Source of the DNA: an uncultured Clostridia bacterium
Lineage (GTDB): Bacteria > Bacillota > Clostridia > TANB77 > CAG-508
Reading direction: 5' to 3'
Length of the DNA: 13,362 nt
Assembly (NCBI GenBank): GCA_947630255.1
Contig: CANRGU010000028.1
Span: forward strand, 1-13,362
Shown: piece by piece, positions 1 through 8,884 of the stretch
Layout: each line of letters begins with the position of its first letter
Numbering within the stretch: the stretch's first letter is position 1
Program-made: the position numbers and the translations under genes
The notes under the pieces: model-generated
Told to the model about the DNA's origin: nothing
The model's input: only the letters and a program-made list of their open reading frames with translations
Database searches by the model: none

Positions 1-438
1 GATATAAATTATGTAGTAGGAGCACCAAGCTTAGAAATGATGATGGATAGTTACAATACACATTATAAATTAACAGGTGACGAGAATGTTTCTACAGATG
101 ATTTAAGAAACAACAAAGAAGCTAGGGCAAAATTATATTATCAATATAATTATGAGGATTACTACTATGGATACGGGGTTAGATCTGCCGATTCGGCTCA
201 GTTTAGTCGTTACTCTACTTCTGGCAAATCTGTAAAGACTGACACAATTGATACAATGTACTATCCAGGGGACAAAAATTGTTGTTGGCTGGCGTCTCCT
301 TCGGCTAGCGACATTAAGTGCGTGATAACAATTATCGGTTTAGGCATGGGCTATGTGTACCGCAACGATTATGACGGCGGACGTGTACTTTGTCCGTTAG
401 TTTCTCTTAAATCTTCAGTCACCATAAACTTGGAATGA
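1..438 (+). CDS. 3' end of a protein with WLASPS…PLVSLKSS C-terminal domain (partial)
   Basis: The reading frame is open from the first base of the window, so the gene starts upstream; 145 codons are visible. No enzyme motif is seen. The C-terminal part carries WLASPS (about residues 96-101) and ends in PLVSLKSSV, a layout I associate with DUF6273-like or C-type-lectin-like terminal domains of secreted or pilin-like proteins in gut clostridia; this assignment is from memory and tentative. Tyr-rich stretches precede it (residues 44-60). From about base 160 the base composition is clearly richer in G and C than anywhere else in the window, and many codons are of the NNY type (GGC, TAC, CGC, GAC, TGC). 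That would fit a diversified or transferred domain. A terminator follows the stop. Six CGG triplets occur here, all out of frame. Function unknown. Confidence 0.75.
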   Translation, partial: DINYVVGAPSLEMMMDSYNTHYKLTGDENVSTDDLRNNKEARAKLYYQYNYEDYYYGYGVRSADSAQFSRYSTSGKSVKTDTIDTMYYPGDKNCCWLASPSASDIKCVITIIGLGMGYVYRNDYDGGRVLCPLVSLKSSVTINLE

Positions 439-482
439 ACCTTTTTAGAGGTCTTGCCAATATCGTTGTGTAAATTTTTTTT

Positions 483-522
483 AGAAGTAGCATGAAATTA
501 TTTCTCATGTTACTTCTTTTTT
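483..522 (+). terminator. Rho-independent terminator after the first gene
   Basis: A 13-bp stem pairs 483-495 with 505-517, with one G·U pair and a 9-nt loop, followed by a T run at 518-522. It lies 45 bases after the stop of the first gene and separates it from the recJ block. Confidence 0.85.
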
Positions 523-567
523 GGTCTGACTGGTAACGTTTAATATGCAAAAAGTTATTAAAACCCC

Positions 568-596
568 TTTTAAAAAAATATAAAAAGATATATAAT
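568..596 (+). promoter_or_regulatory. Possible vegetative promoter for the recJ–rel–MBL–hisS block
   Basis: TATAAT at 591-596 is a perfect -10 hexamer 30 bases before the recJ start. The best spaced -35 (about 568-573) is a poor match to TTGACA, and the region is so AT-rich that chance hits are likely. Position between a terminator and the first gene of the block supports it. The recJ ribosome binding site is AGGGAGA at 616-622. Confidence 0.35.
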
Positions 597-626
597 TATA
601 ACAATATGTATTTTTAGGGAGAATTT

Positions 627-2316
627 ATGAATAAAAAATGGGAATATTACGAAACAGACAATGAGAAAATAGAAGAAATATCAAAAAATTTTAATATATC
701 TAACTTGCTTGCAAAAATTTTAGTAAATAGAAATATATTAGATTCTGAAAAAATAAAAGTATTTTTAAATCCAACTAGAAACGATTTTTATGATCCTTTT
801 TTAATGCCAGATATGGAAATTGCAGTAAATAGAATAATTAAAGCAATAGAAAATAACGAAAAAGTAATAATATATGGAGATTATGATGTAGATGGTATCA
901 CTAGTACAACTGTGCTAAAAAAATATTTAGCTGAAAGGGGTTTGGAAGTTGACTATTATATTCCAAATAGATTAGAAGAAGGCTATGGATTAAATAAAGA
1001 GGCTATTCAAGAAATAATCGATAAAAAATATTCATTAATTATAACTGTAGACTGTGGAATATCTGGAATAGAAGAAGTAGAAATTTGCAATAAAAATAAA
1101 ATTGATACTATTATAACAGATCATCATGAACAACTAGAAGAATTACCTAAGGCAATGGCTGTTATTGACGCAAAAAGAAAAGACAATGAATATCCATTTA
1201 GAGGACTTGCTGGTTGCCGGAGTTGTCTTTAAATTAATTCAAGCAATATCTATAAAATTGGGATTAGATGATAAAGAATACTTAAAATATTTAGATATTG
1301 TATGTGTTGGTACAATATCTGATATAGTTCCGCTAGTTGATGAAAATAGAGTTATTGCAAAATTAGGGCTAAAACTAATTGCACAAACTAAAAATATAGG
1401 ACTAAAAACTATCATATTAGATTCAGGGTATAAAAATATAGATTCTACTACAATTTCTTTTGGAGTTGCACCTAGAATAAATGCTTGTGGTAGAATGGGT
1501 TTTCAAAATGAAGCCTTAAAGTTATTTTTAACAAATAACATACAAGAAGCAAGGGAAATTACAGCAAAACTAAATAAGTATAATAGTCAAAGACAGTTTA
1601 AAGAAAAAGAAATTTTTGAGCAAGCACTTTCAAAACTAGAAAAAGAAGATATAAATAAATTAAACAGTATCGTTCTTTGTGGAGATAACTGGCATCATGG
1701 TGTAATTGGAATAGTTGCATCAAAAATAGCAGAAAAATTTTTTAAACCAACTATACTCATATGTTTTGAAGGAGATATAGGAAAAGGCTCAGGAAGAAGC
1801 CTTCCAGGATTTGACTTACATGGAGCTTTGGTTAATTCTAGTGAATATCTAGAAAAATATGGCGGTCATGAAATGGCTGTAGGGGTATCATTAAAAAAAG
1901 AAAATTATGATAAATTCAAGAAAAAATTTGAAGAAATTGCAATATCACAAAATATAAAAGATATTGTTCCAGTTATTATGATAGATGGAATAATTACTTC
2001 AAAAGATATAAATAAAGAGACAGTTCAAGAAATTCAGAAGTTAGAGCCATTTGGCGAAAAAAATAAGATGCCAATTTTTGTATATAAAAATTTAAAAATA
2101 GATTCTATAAGAGCATTATCAGACGGAAAACATTTGAAATTAACATTAAAAGATGATAATTTATTAATAAATGCAATAGGATTTAATTTAGGACATTTGT
2201 CCGAAGAATATACAATTGGAGATAAAGTAGATATTGCAGGAATGTTAGAAATAAATAATTTTGGAAATCAAGAGTTAGTACAAATTAATATTAAAGATAT
2301 TATGAAATCTATATAA
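627..2316 (+). CDS. recJ: RecJ, single-stranded-DNA-specific 5'-3' exonuclease (needs +1 shift at CGG)
   Basis: RecJ degrades single-stranded DNA 5'-3' in recombinational and mismatch repair. The zero frame runs 627-1232. Its 197 residues before the CGG hold the DHH-family metal-binding motifs: GDYDVDG (84-90), VDCG (141-144) and DHH (165-167). It then reads GGT TGC CGG AGT TGT CTT TAA. Skipping the C at 1218 joins it to the +1 frame up to 2316, giving LAGC-GVVFKL across the junction and a 562-residue protein, normal for RecJ. The second part has PRINACGRM (282-290), SGRS (388-391) and GGHEMAVG (412-419) of the DHHA1 domain, then the OB-like C-terminus. All motifs on both sides are intact, so the gene does not look decayed. 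Start ATG 627 is preceded by AGGGAGA. First gene of a co-directional block with rel 17 bases downstream. Confidence 0.93.
1218..1221 (+). other. +1 frameshift site CGGA in recJ
   Basis: In-frame codon CGG (1218-1220) follows TGC; zero-frame stop TAA lies at 1230-1232. Reading C|GGA restores the RecJ frame with Gly198. An alternative single-base explanation, an extra T in GGTTGCC giving LAGAG, also fits the family, but the C-skip matches the four other sites in the window. Confidence 0.85.
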
Positions 2317-2333
2317 ATGAGAGGTAATAAAAT

Positions 2334-4536
2334 ATGCAAAACGAAGAAGAAATTACAATACAAAATCTGATAAAAAAAATGAAAAGAAATAATCCAAAAT
2401 CAAATACTGAATTAATAATGAAAGCATATGATTATGCCCAAAAAAGCCATGAGGGACAAAAAAGAATGTCTGGCGAGGAATATATCGTGCATCCATTGTC
2501 AGTTGCATATATCTTAGCAGATTTAAGATTAGATGATAGTACAATTGCTTCAGCATTTCTTCATGATGTTGTAGAAGATACAGAAATTACTCATGAAGAT
2601 ATAGTAAATGAATTCGGCGAAGAAATTGCGGATATGGTTGAGGGAGTTACAAAACTCCGGAAAAATTCAATATAACACTATAGAAGAACAACAAGTAGAA
2701 AATTATAGAAAAATGTTTCTTGCAATGGGTAAAGATATAAGGGTAATACTTATAAAACTTGCAGATAGACTTCACAATATGAGAACACTTAAATATTTAA
2801 AAAGAGATAGACAAATAGCAAATGCTAGAGAAACAATGGATTTATATGCACCACTTGCAAATAGATTAGGTATATATTCTTTAAAATGGGAACTAGAAGA
2901 TTTAGCATTTAGATATCTTAATCCAGAAGAATACAGAGAATTAGTAGAAGGCATAGAAAAGAAAAGAGAAGAACGTTTAGAGTTTATAGAAAAGATTATG
3001 GATGAAATAAAGGTTGCATTAAAGAAAGAAAAAATAGAAGCAGAAATTACAGGAAGAGCAAAACATTTATACAGCATTTATAGAAAAATGAAAAGAGATA
3101 ACATAACGCTTGACCAGGTATATGATTTGTTTGCACTTAGAATAATTGTAAATTCTGTAAAAGACTGCTATGCAGCGCTTGGAGTAGTACACGAGTTATA
3201 TACCCCTATGCCAGGACGTTTTAAAGATTATATAGCTGTGCCAAAACCAAATATGTATCAGTCAATACATACAACGCTTTTAGGACCAAATGGAACACCA
3301 TTTGAAGTGCAAGTACGTACATGGGACATGCACCAAGTTGCGGAATTTGGTATCGCTGCACACTGGGCATATAAAGAAGCAAACAATAAAACAGGTAAAA
3401 AATCAAATGTTGTAGTAGCAGACGACAAACTAGCTTGGCTTAGAGAAACATTAGAGTGGCAAAAAGATATGCAAGATCCTGGAGAGTTCTTAAAAACGCT
3501 AAAAACAGAACTTTTTGAAGACGAAGTATATGTATTTACCCCAAGAGGAGAAATAAAAACACTTCCAAGAGATTCAACTCCAATTGATTTTGCTTATGCT
3601 ATACATGCAGAAGTAGGCCATAAAATGATAGGATGTAAAATAAACAGCAAAATGATGCCAATAGTTACAAAATTAAAAACTGGCGATATTGTAGAAATAA
3701 TAACATCAGATACTCCAAAAGGACCAAGCAGAGATTGGCTTAAATTTGTAAAAAGTTCAAGCGCAAAAACAAAGATAACTCAATGGTTTAAGAAAACAGA
3801 AAGAGAAGAAAACATTGCAAGAGGAAAAGAAACTATCGACAAAGAAATAAAAAGAATAGGCATGCAACATAGCGATTTATTTAGACCAGAATGGATAAAT
3901 AGTGTACTTGAAAGATATCATTATTCAAATACAGATGATATGTTTGCAAGTATTGGATTTGGAGCGATATCTCCAGGAAAAATAATTGCAAGGCTTTTAG
4001 AAGAATATAAAAAAGAGCATGAAGAAGTTTTGATAGAAGAAAAACTAAAAGAACTAACAAACAAAAAATCAGCAGTTAAAAAACCACCAAAATCAGGTGT
4101 AATAGTTAAAGGAATAGATAATTGTTTAGTTAAATTCTCTAGATGTTGTAATCCAGTTCCAGGTGATGATATAATAGGATATATTACAAAAGGTAGAGGA
4201 GTATCTATTCATAGAACAGACTGTGTAAATGTGCAAGATTTACTCCATGATGAAAACAGAATAATTGATGTAGCATGGTATGATGAAAAAGCACAAGGAT
4301 CATATAATGTTGATATAGAAATATTATCAAATGATAGAACAGGTCTTTTATCTGATATTGTAAAAGAAATAACTGCTCAAAAAATAAATATAATGGGTGT
4401 TAATACCAAAACTAGTAAAGAAAGAATTGCTACAATAGAAGTTACATTAGAAGTAGAAAATATTGAGCAATTATCAAAAGTTATAAAAGCTATTAGAAAG
4501 ATTGATAGCGTATACGAGGTAAAAAGAAGGAAATAA
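2334..4536 (+). CDS. relA: Bifunctional (p)ppGpp synthetase/hydrolase Rel (needs +1 shift at CGG)
   Basis: Makes and degrades the alarmone (p)ppGpp in the stringent response. Zero frame runs 2334-2675; at 2658 it meets CGG after ACA AAA CTC and stops four codons later. Skipping the C gives VTKL-GKIQYN across the junction and a 733-residue protein, the usual length for a Firmicute long Rel. Domains in order: HD hydrolase with His53, His77-Asp78 (FLHDVVED) and DRLHNMRT (145-151); synthetase with RFKD (295-298, the RXKD signature of bifunctional enzymes), Tyr308, His312 and EVQVRT (324-329); TGS about 394-455; the RCCNPVPGD zinc-finger-like region from 603; ACT from about 657. The shift site lies inside the hydrolase domain, so the unshifted 112-residue product should be inactive. 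RBS AGAGGT just before ATG 2334. Could also be named rel. Confidence 0.95.
2658..2661 (+). other. +1 frameshift site CGGA in rel
   Basis: In-frame CGG (2658-2660) follows CTC; stop TAA at 2673-2675. Reading C|GGA gives Gly109 and restores the conserved VTKLGK segment. No start codon with a ribosome binding site lies just after the site, so re-initiation is an unlikely way to make the rest of the protein. Confidence 0.9.
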
Positions 4537-4548
4537 GGAAGGATACAA

Positions 4549-5196
4549 ATGATATTAAAGCGAATAAAATTAGAAGTGCCAATGGTAGGGGAAACAAATT
4601 GCTACATTGTTCAAGATGAAAAAACAAAGGAGGCAATAGTTATTGATCCAGGAGGAGAAGTAAATAAAATTTTAGATATGATAAATACTTTAAAAGCAAA
4701 AGTAAAATATATATTACTCACTCATTGTCATGGAGATCACATATCAGGGGCAAATGAATTACGAGAAAAAACTGGGGGAAAGATTTTAATTCATAGGGAT
4801 GACGAACCAGGATTAAGAGATCCAAATATTAATTTAGCAGATTATATTGGAATGGGCATTGTTACAGTGCAAGCAGATTCTAGATTAAATGATAATGACT
4901 TAATTCATGTAGGCGATATAGAATTTAGAGTAATATGTACACCAGGGCACACACAAGGTGGAATTTGTTTATATATGGAAAAAGAAAAAATACTTTTTTC
5001 AGGAGATACATTATTTAGAGGAACATGGGGAAGAACCGATTTACCTACAGGAAGTTTTGAAGCAATTATGGATTCTATAACAAATAGAATTATGCTACTT
5101 CCAGAAGATATAATAATATATCCAGGGCATGGAAAATCTACAATGTTAAGAGAAGAAAAACCTATATATTTAGAATTAAAACCAAAAGAATATTAG
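4549..5196 (+). CDS. MBL-fold metallo-hydrolase, glyoxalase II-like
   Basis: A 215-residue metallo-beta-lactamase-fold hydrolase. The metal ligands are all visible: THCHGDH (58-64, giving His59, His61, Asp63, His64), His134 in PGHTQGG, Asp153 in SGDTLF and His194 in YPGHG. This set matches the hydroxyacylglutathione hydrolase (GloB)-like branch, but the substrate of the short Firmicute members is generally not known, so glyoxalase activity is not claimed. Single domain, cytosolic, no signal peptide. Its RBS (AAGGAAGG, 4535-4542) overlaps the rel stop codon, and hisS starts 15 bases after its end, so it is co-transcribed with them. It uses two CGA codons for Arg (residues 5 and 72), showing that CGA is decoded normally here. 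No CGG. Confidence 0.9.
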   Translation: MILKRIKLEVPMVGETNCYIVQDEKTKEAIVIDPGGEVNKILDMINTLKAKVKYILLTHCHGDHISGANELREKTGGKILIHRDDEPGLRDPNINLADYIGMGIVTVQADSRLNDNDLIHVGDIEFRVICTPGHTQGGICLYMEKEKILFSGDTLFRGTWGRTDLPTGSFEAIMDSITNRIMLLPEDIIIYPGHGKSTMLREEKPIYLELKPKEY

Positions 5197-5211
5197 AGAG
5201 GAGAGATATTT

Positions 5212-6522
5212 ATGAATAGAGTACAACCAAAAACATTATCAGGTTTTATGGAATTGCTTCCAAACGAACAAGTTCTATTTAACCAGATGATAGATAAAAT
5301 AAGAAGTTCATATGAAAAATTTGGATTTCTTCCAATAGATACGCCAGTAATAGAATCATCAGAAGTTTTACTTGCAAAAGCTGGTGGAGAAACTGAAAAA
5401 CAATTATACAGTTTTACAAAAGGGGACAGCAACCTAACCTTAAGATTTGATTTAACAGTTCCACTTGCAAAATATGTAGCAGAATACTATAACCAAATAA
5501 CATTTCCATTTAGAAGATATCAAATTGGAAAAGTATATAGAGGAGAAAGAGCGCAACGTGGAAGATTTCGTGAGTTTTATCAATGCGATATTGACATAAT
5601 AGGAGACGAAAAATTAAACATAATAAATGATGCAGAGATACCAGCAGTAATGTACGAAACCTTTAAAAATTTAGGATTAGAAAACTTTACAATACACATA
5701 AATAATAGAAAAATATTAAACGGATTATTCGAAGCAGTAGATGAAAAAGAAAAATCAGTAGAAATAATGAGAACTATAGATAAAATAGACAAAATAGGAA
5801 AAGATATAGTAGTTGCAATATTTAAAGACGACTATAATATGAAAGAAGAAAGCATAAACAAAATAGTTGAGTTTATAGAAATAACAGGAACAACTGATGA
5901 AAAATTAGAAAAATTATGTAATCTAGGAATAGAAAATGAATTATACAAAAAAGGTGTAGAAGAATTAAAAGAAGTAATAAAATACATAAGACTTTTCAAT
6001 ATTCCAGAAGAAGCATTTGAAATAGATTTAAGTATAGCAAGAGGTCTAGATTATTATACAGGAACAGTATATGAAACATTTTTAAACGACTATAAATCAA
6101 TAGGAAGTATATGCTCAGGTGGTAGATATAATGACCTTGCAGGATATTACACAGAAAAGCAACTTCCAGGAGTAGGTATGTCAATAGGTCTTACAAGATT
6201 ATTCTTTATACTAAATGATATAGGATTAATAAAATCAGATAAAAAATCAATATCAGATGTTTTAATAATATCAATGGTAGAAGATTTAAGTAAGTCTATA
6301 GAAGTAGCAAATATTCTAAGAAATTCAGGAATTAATGCAGAAATATATTTCGATGACAAAAAAATAAAAGCCAAATTTAAATACGCAGACAAACTAAATG
6401 TTCCATATGTTATAGTAATAGGAGAAGACGAAATAAAATCAGGAAAATTAACATTAAAAAATATGCAAGAAGGAACACAAGAACAGCTAGAAATAGAAAA
6501 AATTATAGATAAATTAAAATAA
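5212..6522 (+). CDS. hisS: Histidyl-tRNA synthetase
   Basis: Class II aminoacyl-tRNA synthetase charging tRNA-His, 436 residues, full length. Motif 2 region FRRYQIGKVYRGER (100-113) continues with the conserved GRFREFYQCD (117-126). The histidine-binding signature is at 278-284 (GLDYYTG), followed by the motif 3 area CSGGRYNDL. The C-terminal anticodon-binding domain covers about residues 345-436 (VLIISMVED…). The start at 5212 is preceded by GAGGAGAG at proper spacing. It is the last gene of the recJ block and is followed directly by a terminator. I see no T-box leader in the 15-base gap before it. It is the only gene over 380 codons in the window without an in-frame CGG. Confidence 0.97.
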   Translation: MNRVQPKTLSGFMELLPNEQVLFNQMIDKIRSSYEKFGFLPIDTPVIESSEVLLAKAGGETEKQLYSFTKGDSNLTLRFDLTVPLAKYVAEYYNQITFPFRRYQIGKVYRGERAQRGRFREFYQCDIDIIGDEKLNIINDAEIPAVMYETFKNLGLENFTIHINNRKILNGLFEAVDEKEKSVEIMRTIDKIDKIGKDIVVAIFKDDYNMKEESINKIVEFIEITGTTDEKLEKLCNLGIENELYKKGVEELKEVIKYIRLFNIPEEAFEIDLSIARGLDYYTGTVYETFLNDYKSIGSICSGGRYNDLAGYYTEKQLPGVGMSIGLTRLFFILNDIGLIKSDKKSISDVLIISMVEDLSKSIEVANILRNSGINAEIYFDDKKIKAKFKYADKLNVPYVIVIGEDEIKSGKLTLKNMQEGTQEQLEIEKIIDKLK

Positions 6523-6551
6523 AGGAATAGAACATTTTCTATTCTTTTTTT
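6521..6551 (+). terminator. Rho-independent terminator after hisS
   Basis: The core stem pairs 6525-6532 with 6537-6544 around a 4-nt loop, and extends through the A-tract/T-tract to about 12 bp. A T run follows at 6545-6551. The stem begins on the hisS stop codon. Confidence 0.85.
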
Positions 6552-6552
6552 A

Positions 6553-6581
6553 TTCATATTAACTAAAATATCAGAATAAAT
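6553..6581 (+). promoter_or_regulatory. Possible sporulation (sigma-E-like) promoter for spoIIP
   Basis: TTCATATT at 6553-6560 resembles the -35 element of mother-cell sigma-E promoters. The matching -10 around 6574-6581 (GAATAAAT) is a weak fit to CATACAAT. Location between the hisS terminator and spoIIP supports a promoter somewhere here; spoIIP belongs to the sigma-E regulon in Bacillus subtilis. Confidence 0.28.
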
Positions 6582-6610
6582 ATTAGCAATGATTAATTTA
6601 GGAGAGTTAT

Positions 6611-7766
6611 ATGAATATTGCAGTTATAAATATTAAAGATATTTTTAAATATATACTTAAAATTGGTGCGATAGTTTGCTTAATATATATATGTATGCAT
6701 TTAATTAGTGTTTCAAAAAATGCAAGTGAAAATCAAAATAAATTAAAAGAGACTTTAGTAGAAAAAGTAGAAAAAATAAACAATTATACTTTTTTAGACT
6801 GTTTAGATGTAACAATATCGCTATTTTCATATAAAAAGACGGATGGAATTAAAAGCAAATTGTTATCAAGCCAAGATATATTAGCAATGGAAAGCGGAAT
6901 ATTTGATAAATCCATTTTGAAAAAAACAGACTTAATAATTAACGAAAACGAGCTTACTTTAGATGATGTAGAAGAACTTGCAAGTGATATAGAAGAAATT
7001 CCAAAAGATGCAACTACAGAAGCAGTAGACGAAAATAATATAACGCCAAAATATACAACAACTTATGGTAGCGTAAAAATAAATAATCAAAGTAAATATG
7101 ATATGACAGAAGAAATATTAAAGCCAGATGTAGAAATTACTAATAAAAAAGATATATTAATATACCATACACATACTTGCGAAAGTTATACTCCAAGCAA
7201 GCGGTTATGAATATGAAGCAAGCGGAAATTACAGAACAACGGACTTAGACAAAAGCGTAGTAAGAGTAGGAACAGAACTTACTAATTATTTAAAAAAGAA
7301 AGGGTTTAATGTAATTCATAACACAACATACCATGACTATCCGGCATATTCGGGTTCGTATGATAGGTCATTGCAAACTATTCAAGATCTTTTAATTGGA
7401 AGTAGCACACAAATTGTAATAGATCTTCATAGAGATGCTGTTGGTAGTAGCAATTCATATGCACCAACTGTAAAAATAAACGATAAACTTGCTGCACAAA
7501 TGATGTTTGTAATGGGAACAGATGGAGGAGGATTAGAGCATCCTAAATGGAAACAAAACCTAAAAATGGCAGTAAAAATTCAAGAAAAAGCAAATGAAAT
7601 GTATCCGGGACTATTTAGACCTATAATAGTCAGAAATTCTAGATATAACCAACACTTAACAACAGGATCATTTATTATAGAGGTGGGAGCAACAGGAAAT
7701 ACACTAGACCAATGTATCTTAAGTATGCAATGCTTAAGCAATGTATTTGAAGAAGTATGTAAATAA
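6611..7766 (+). CDS. spoIIP: SpoIIP, stage II sporulation endopeptidase/amidase (needs +1 shift at CGG)
   Basis: SpoIIP cuts septal peptidoglycan during engulfment of the forespore, working with SpoIID and SpoIIM. The zero frame runs 6611-7210. It has one membrane segment (about residues 12-33), a charged linker, then the catalytic start ILIYHTHTCESYTPS with His186, His188 and Glu191. It meets CGG at 7202 and stops at TGA one codon later. Skipping the C gives 187 more residues: GYEYEASGNYRTTDLDKSVV, the HDYPAYSGSY segment, VIDLHRDAV and IEVGATGNT, all typical of SpoIIP. The joined protein is 384 residues, close to the roughly 400 of B. subtilis SpoIIP. The bases between 7211 and 7370 are the coding link and contain no separate gene. 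RBS AGGAGAG ends four bases before ATG 6611. Single gene between two terminators. Confidence 0.93.
7202..7205 (+). other. +1 frameshift site CGGT in spoIIP
   Basis: In-frame CGG (7202-7204) follows AGC AAG; stop TGA at 7208-7210 is the second codon after it. Reading C|GGT gives Gly198 and continues the SpoIIP domain. It is the only one of the five sites with T as fourth base. Confidence 0.87.
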
Positions 7767-7821
7767 TGAAAATTGTTTATAAAAAATGTGTGGAAAATTA
7801 TTAAAAAAAATTCAAAAATAG

Positions 7822-7850
7822 TTGTAAAAAAATTAGTTAATTGATATACT
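7822..7850 (+). promoter_or_regulatory. Vegetative promoter of the asp23–fhs block
   Basis: TTGTAA (7822-7827) and TATACT (7845-7850) are separated by exactly 17 bases, and TGA precedes the -10 (extended -10 pattern TGN). Transcription would begin near 7857, in the loop of the hairpin at 7839-7876, so the new transcript carries only the 3' arm and the AGGAGG ribosome binding site (7881-7886). Confidence 0.6.
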
Positions 7851-7880
7851 TATATCAGCATATAAGTATATCAATTTTTT
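7839..7880 (+). terminator. Terminator of spoIIP, overlapping the asp23 promoter
   Basis: A perfect 17-bp stem pairs 7839-7855 with 7860-7876 around the loop CAGC, followed by T's to 7880. The 5' arm contains the -10 hexamer of the next promoter. The asp23 ribosome binding site starts on the next base. Confidence 0.85.
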
Positions 7881-7894
7881 AGGAGGTAATATAA

Positions 7895-8308
7895 ATGGAT
7901 GAAAAAAATACAAATAATGAATCAGTAGAAGAAAAAATGGAAGTTACAGGAGAAGGAATTGAGATTGCAGATGATGTTGTTGCCGTAATTTCAGGAAAAG
8001 CAGTGTCTGAGGTAAACGGAGTTGCTGGAATGGCAGGGGGATTTGCAGGTGGAATTACAGAAGTATTAAGTGGAAAGAAAAATTTATCAAAAGGTATCAG
8101 AGTTGAAATTTCAAATAAAGAAGCAAAAATAACAGTTAATATTATTGTAGAATATGGCGTTAGAATACCAGATGTTGCATTTGAAATACAAAACAGAGTT
8201 AAAAAAGCTGTAGAAACAATGACAGGGCTTACAGTATTAAATGTAAATGTTCATGTACAAGGAGTAAAAACAACTGATGAAAAAGAAGAAGTAATAGAGG
8301 AGAAATAA
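7895..8308 (+). CDS. Asp23/Gls24 family envelope stress protein
   Basis: A 137-residue Asp23/Gls24-family protein. In staphylococci Asp23 is an abundant membrane-associated protein linked to cell-envelope homeostasis and alkaline stress. The family core is clear: GEGIEIADDVVAVISGKAV (residues 19-37), a Gly-rich stretch after it, VEYGVRIPDVAFEIQNRV, and VNVHVQGV at the end. No signal or membrane segment. A strong AGGAGG sits 8 bases before the ATG. The next gene, amaP, starts 3 bases after the stop and encodes the likely membrane anchor for this protein, followed by the small DUF2273 membrane gene; this trio is a known neighbourhood. I give no gene symbol because Firmicute genomes often hold several paralogues. 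It has one out-of-frame CGG (AAC GGA) with no effect on the frame. Confidence 0.9.
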   Translation: MDEKNTNNESVEEKMEVTGEGIEIADDVVAVISGKAVSEVNGVAGMAGGFAGGITEVLSGKKNLSKGIRVEISNKEAKITVNIIVEYGVRIPDVAFEIQNRVKKAVETMTGLTVLNVNVHVQGVKTTDEKEEVIEEK

Positions 8309-8310
8309 AT

Positions 8311-8871
8311 ATGAAATTTTTGGATAAATTTAATTTAGTAATATTTTCAATAATTATATTAATACTATCGCTTATAATGTGTATACTATCATTTGGTTGG
8401 CTAGATTTAAATGTAGCAATGGAAGGTGTAGAATTCCTAATAACAGATACAATAGCAAGAGGTATAACTCTAGGAGTATCAATTGTTTTAATATTATTGG
8501 CAATGAAGTCAATATTCTTTAATTCATTTTCAAAAGATAAAGTAAGTAGCAAAGATGGAATTTTATTAGAAAATGACAGCGGAAAGTTACTAGTTTCAAG
8601 AGACACTATAGAAAGTTTAACAAATGCTGTAGTAAAATCTTTTGATAGTGCAGAAAATGTTATGACAAAAGTTGATGTAGATGAAGAAAATCATGTAAAA
8701 ATATACATTACATTATATGTATATCCTGATGCTGTAATAAAAGAGTTATCAAACAAATTACAATCAAATGTTAAAGATACAATTAAAAAATCGCTAGATT
8801 TAGAAGTAACAGAAGTAAATATTAGAATTAAAAATATAAGTGTTAAAAAAGAACCAAATATAAAAGAATAA
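8311..8871 (+). CDS. amaP: AmaP, membrane anchor of the alkaline shock protein
   Basis: A 186-residue protein with two membrane segments near the N-terminus (about 8-28 and 49-69) joined by a short loop, followed by a soluble domain (83-186) that resembles Asp23 proteins themselves: strand patterns such as HVKIYITLYVYPDA and VTEVNIRIKNISV. This is the architecture of AmaP, which holds Asp23 at the membrane. It starts 3 bases after asp23, its RBS (AGAGGAG, 8296-8302) lying inside the asp23 3' end, so the two are translationally close. The family identification rests on architecture and neighbours, since AmaP sequences are poorly conserved. Confidence 0.8.
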   Translation: MKFLDKFNLVIFSIIILILSLIMCILSFGWLDLNVAMEGVEFLITDTIARGITLGVSIVLILLAMKSIFFNSFSKDKVSSKDGILLENDSGKLLVSRDTIESLTNAVVKSFDSAENVMTKVDVDEENHVKIYITLYVYPDAVIKELSNKLQSNVKDTIKKSLDLEVTEVNIRIKNISVKKEPNIKE

Positions 8872-8884
8872 AAGGGATGTAAAT

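Noticed and set aside
5197..5211. T-box or other riboswitch before hisS, and a folate riboswitch before fhs
   Set aside because: The gaps are only 15 and 33 bases and contain nothing beyond ribosome binding sites.
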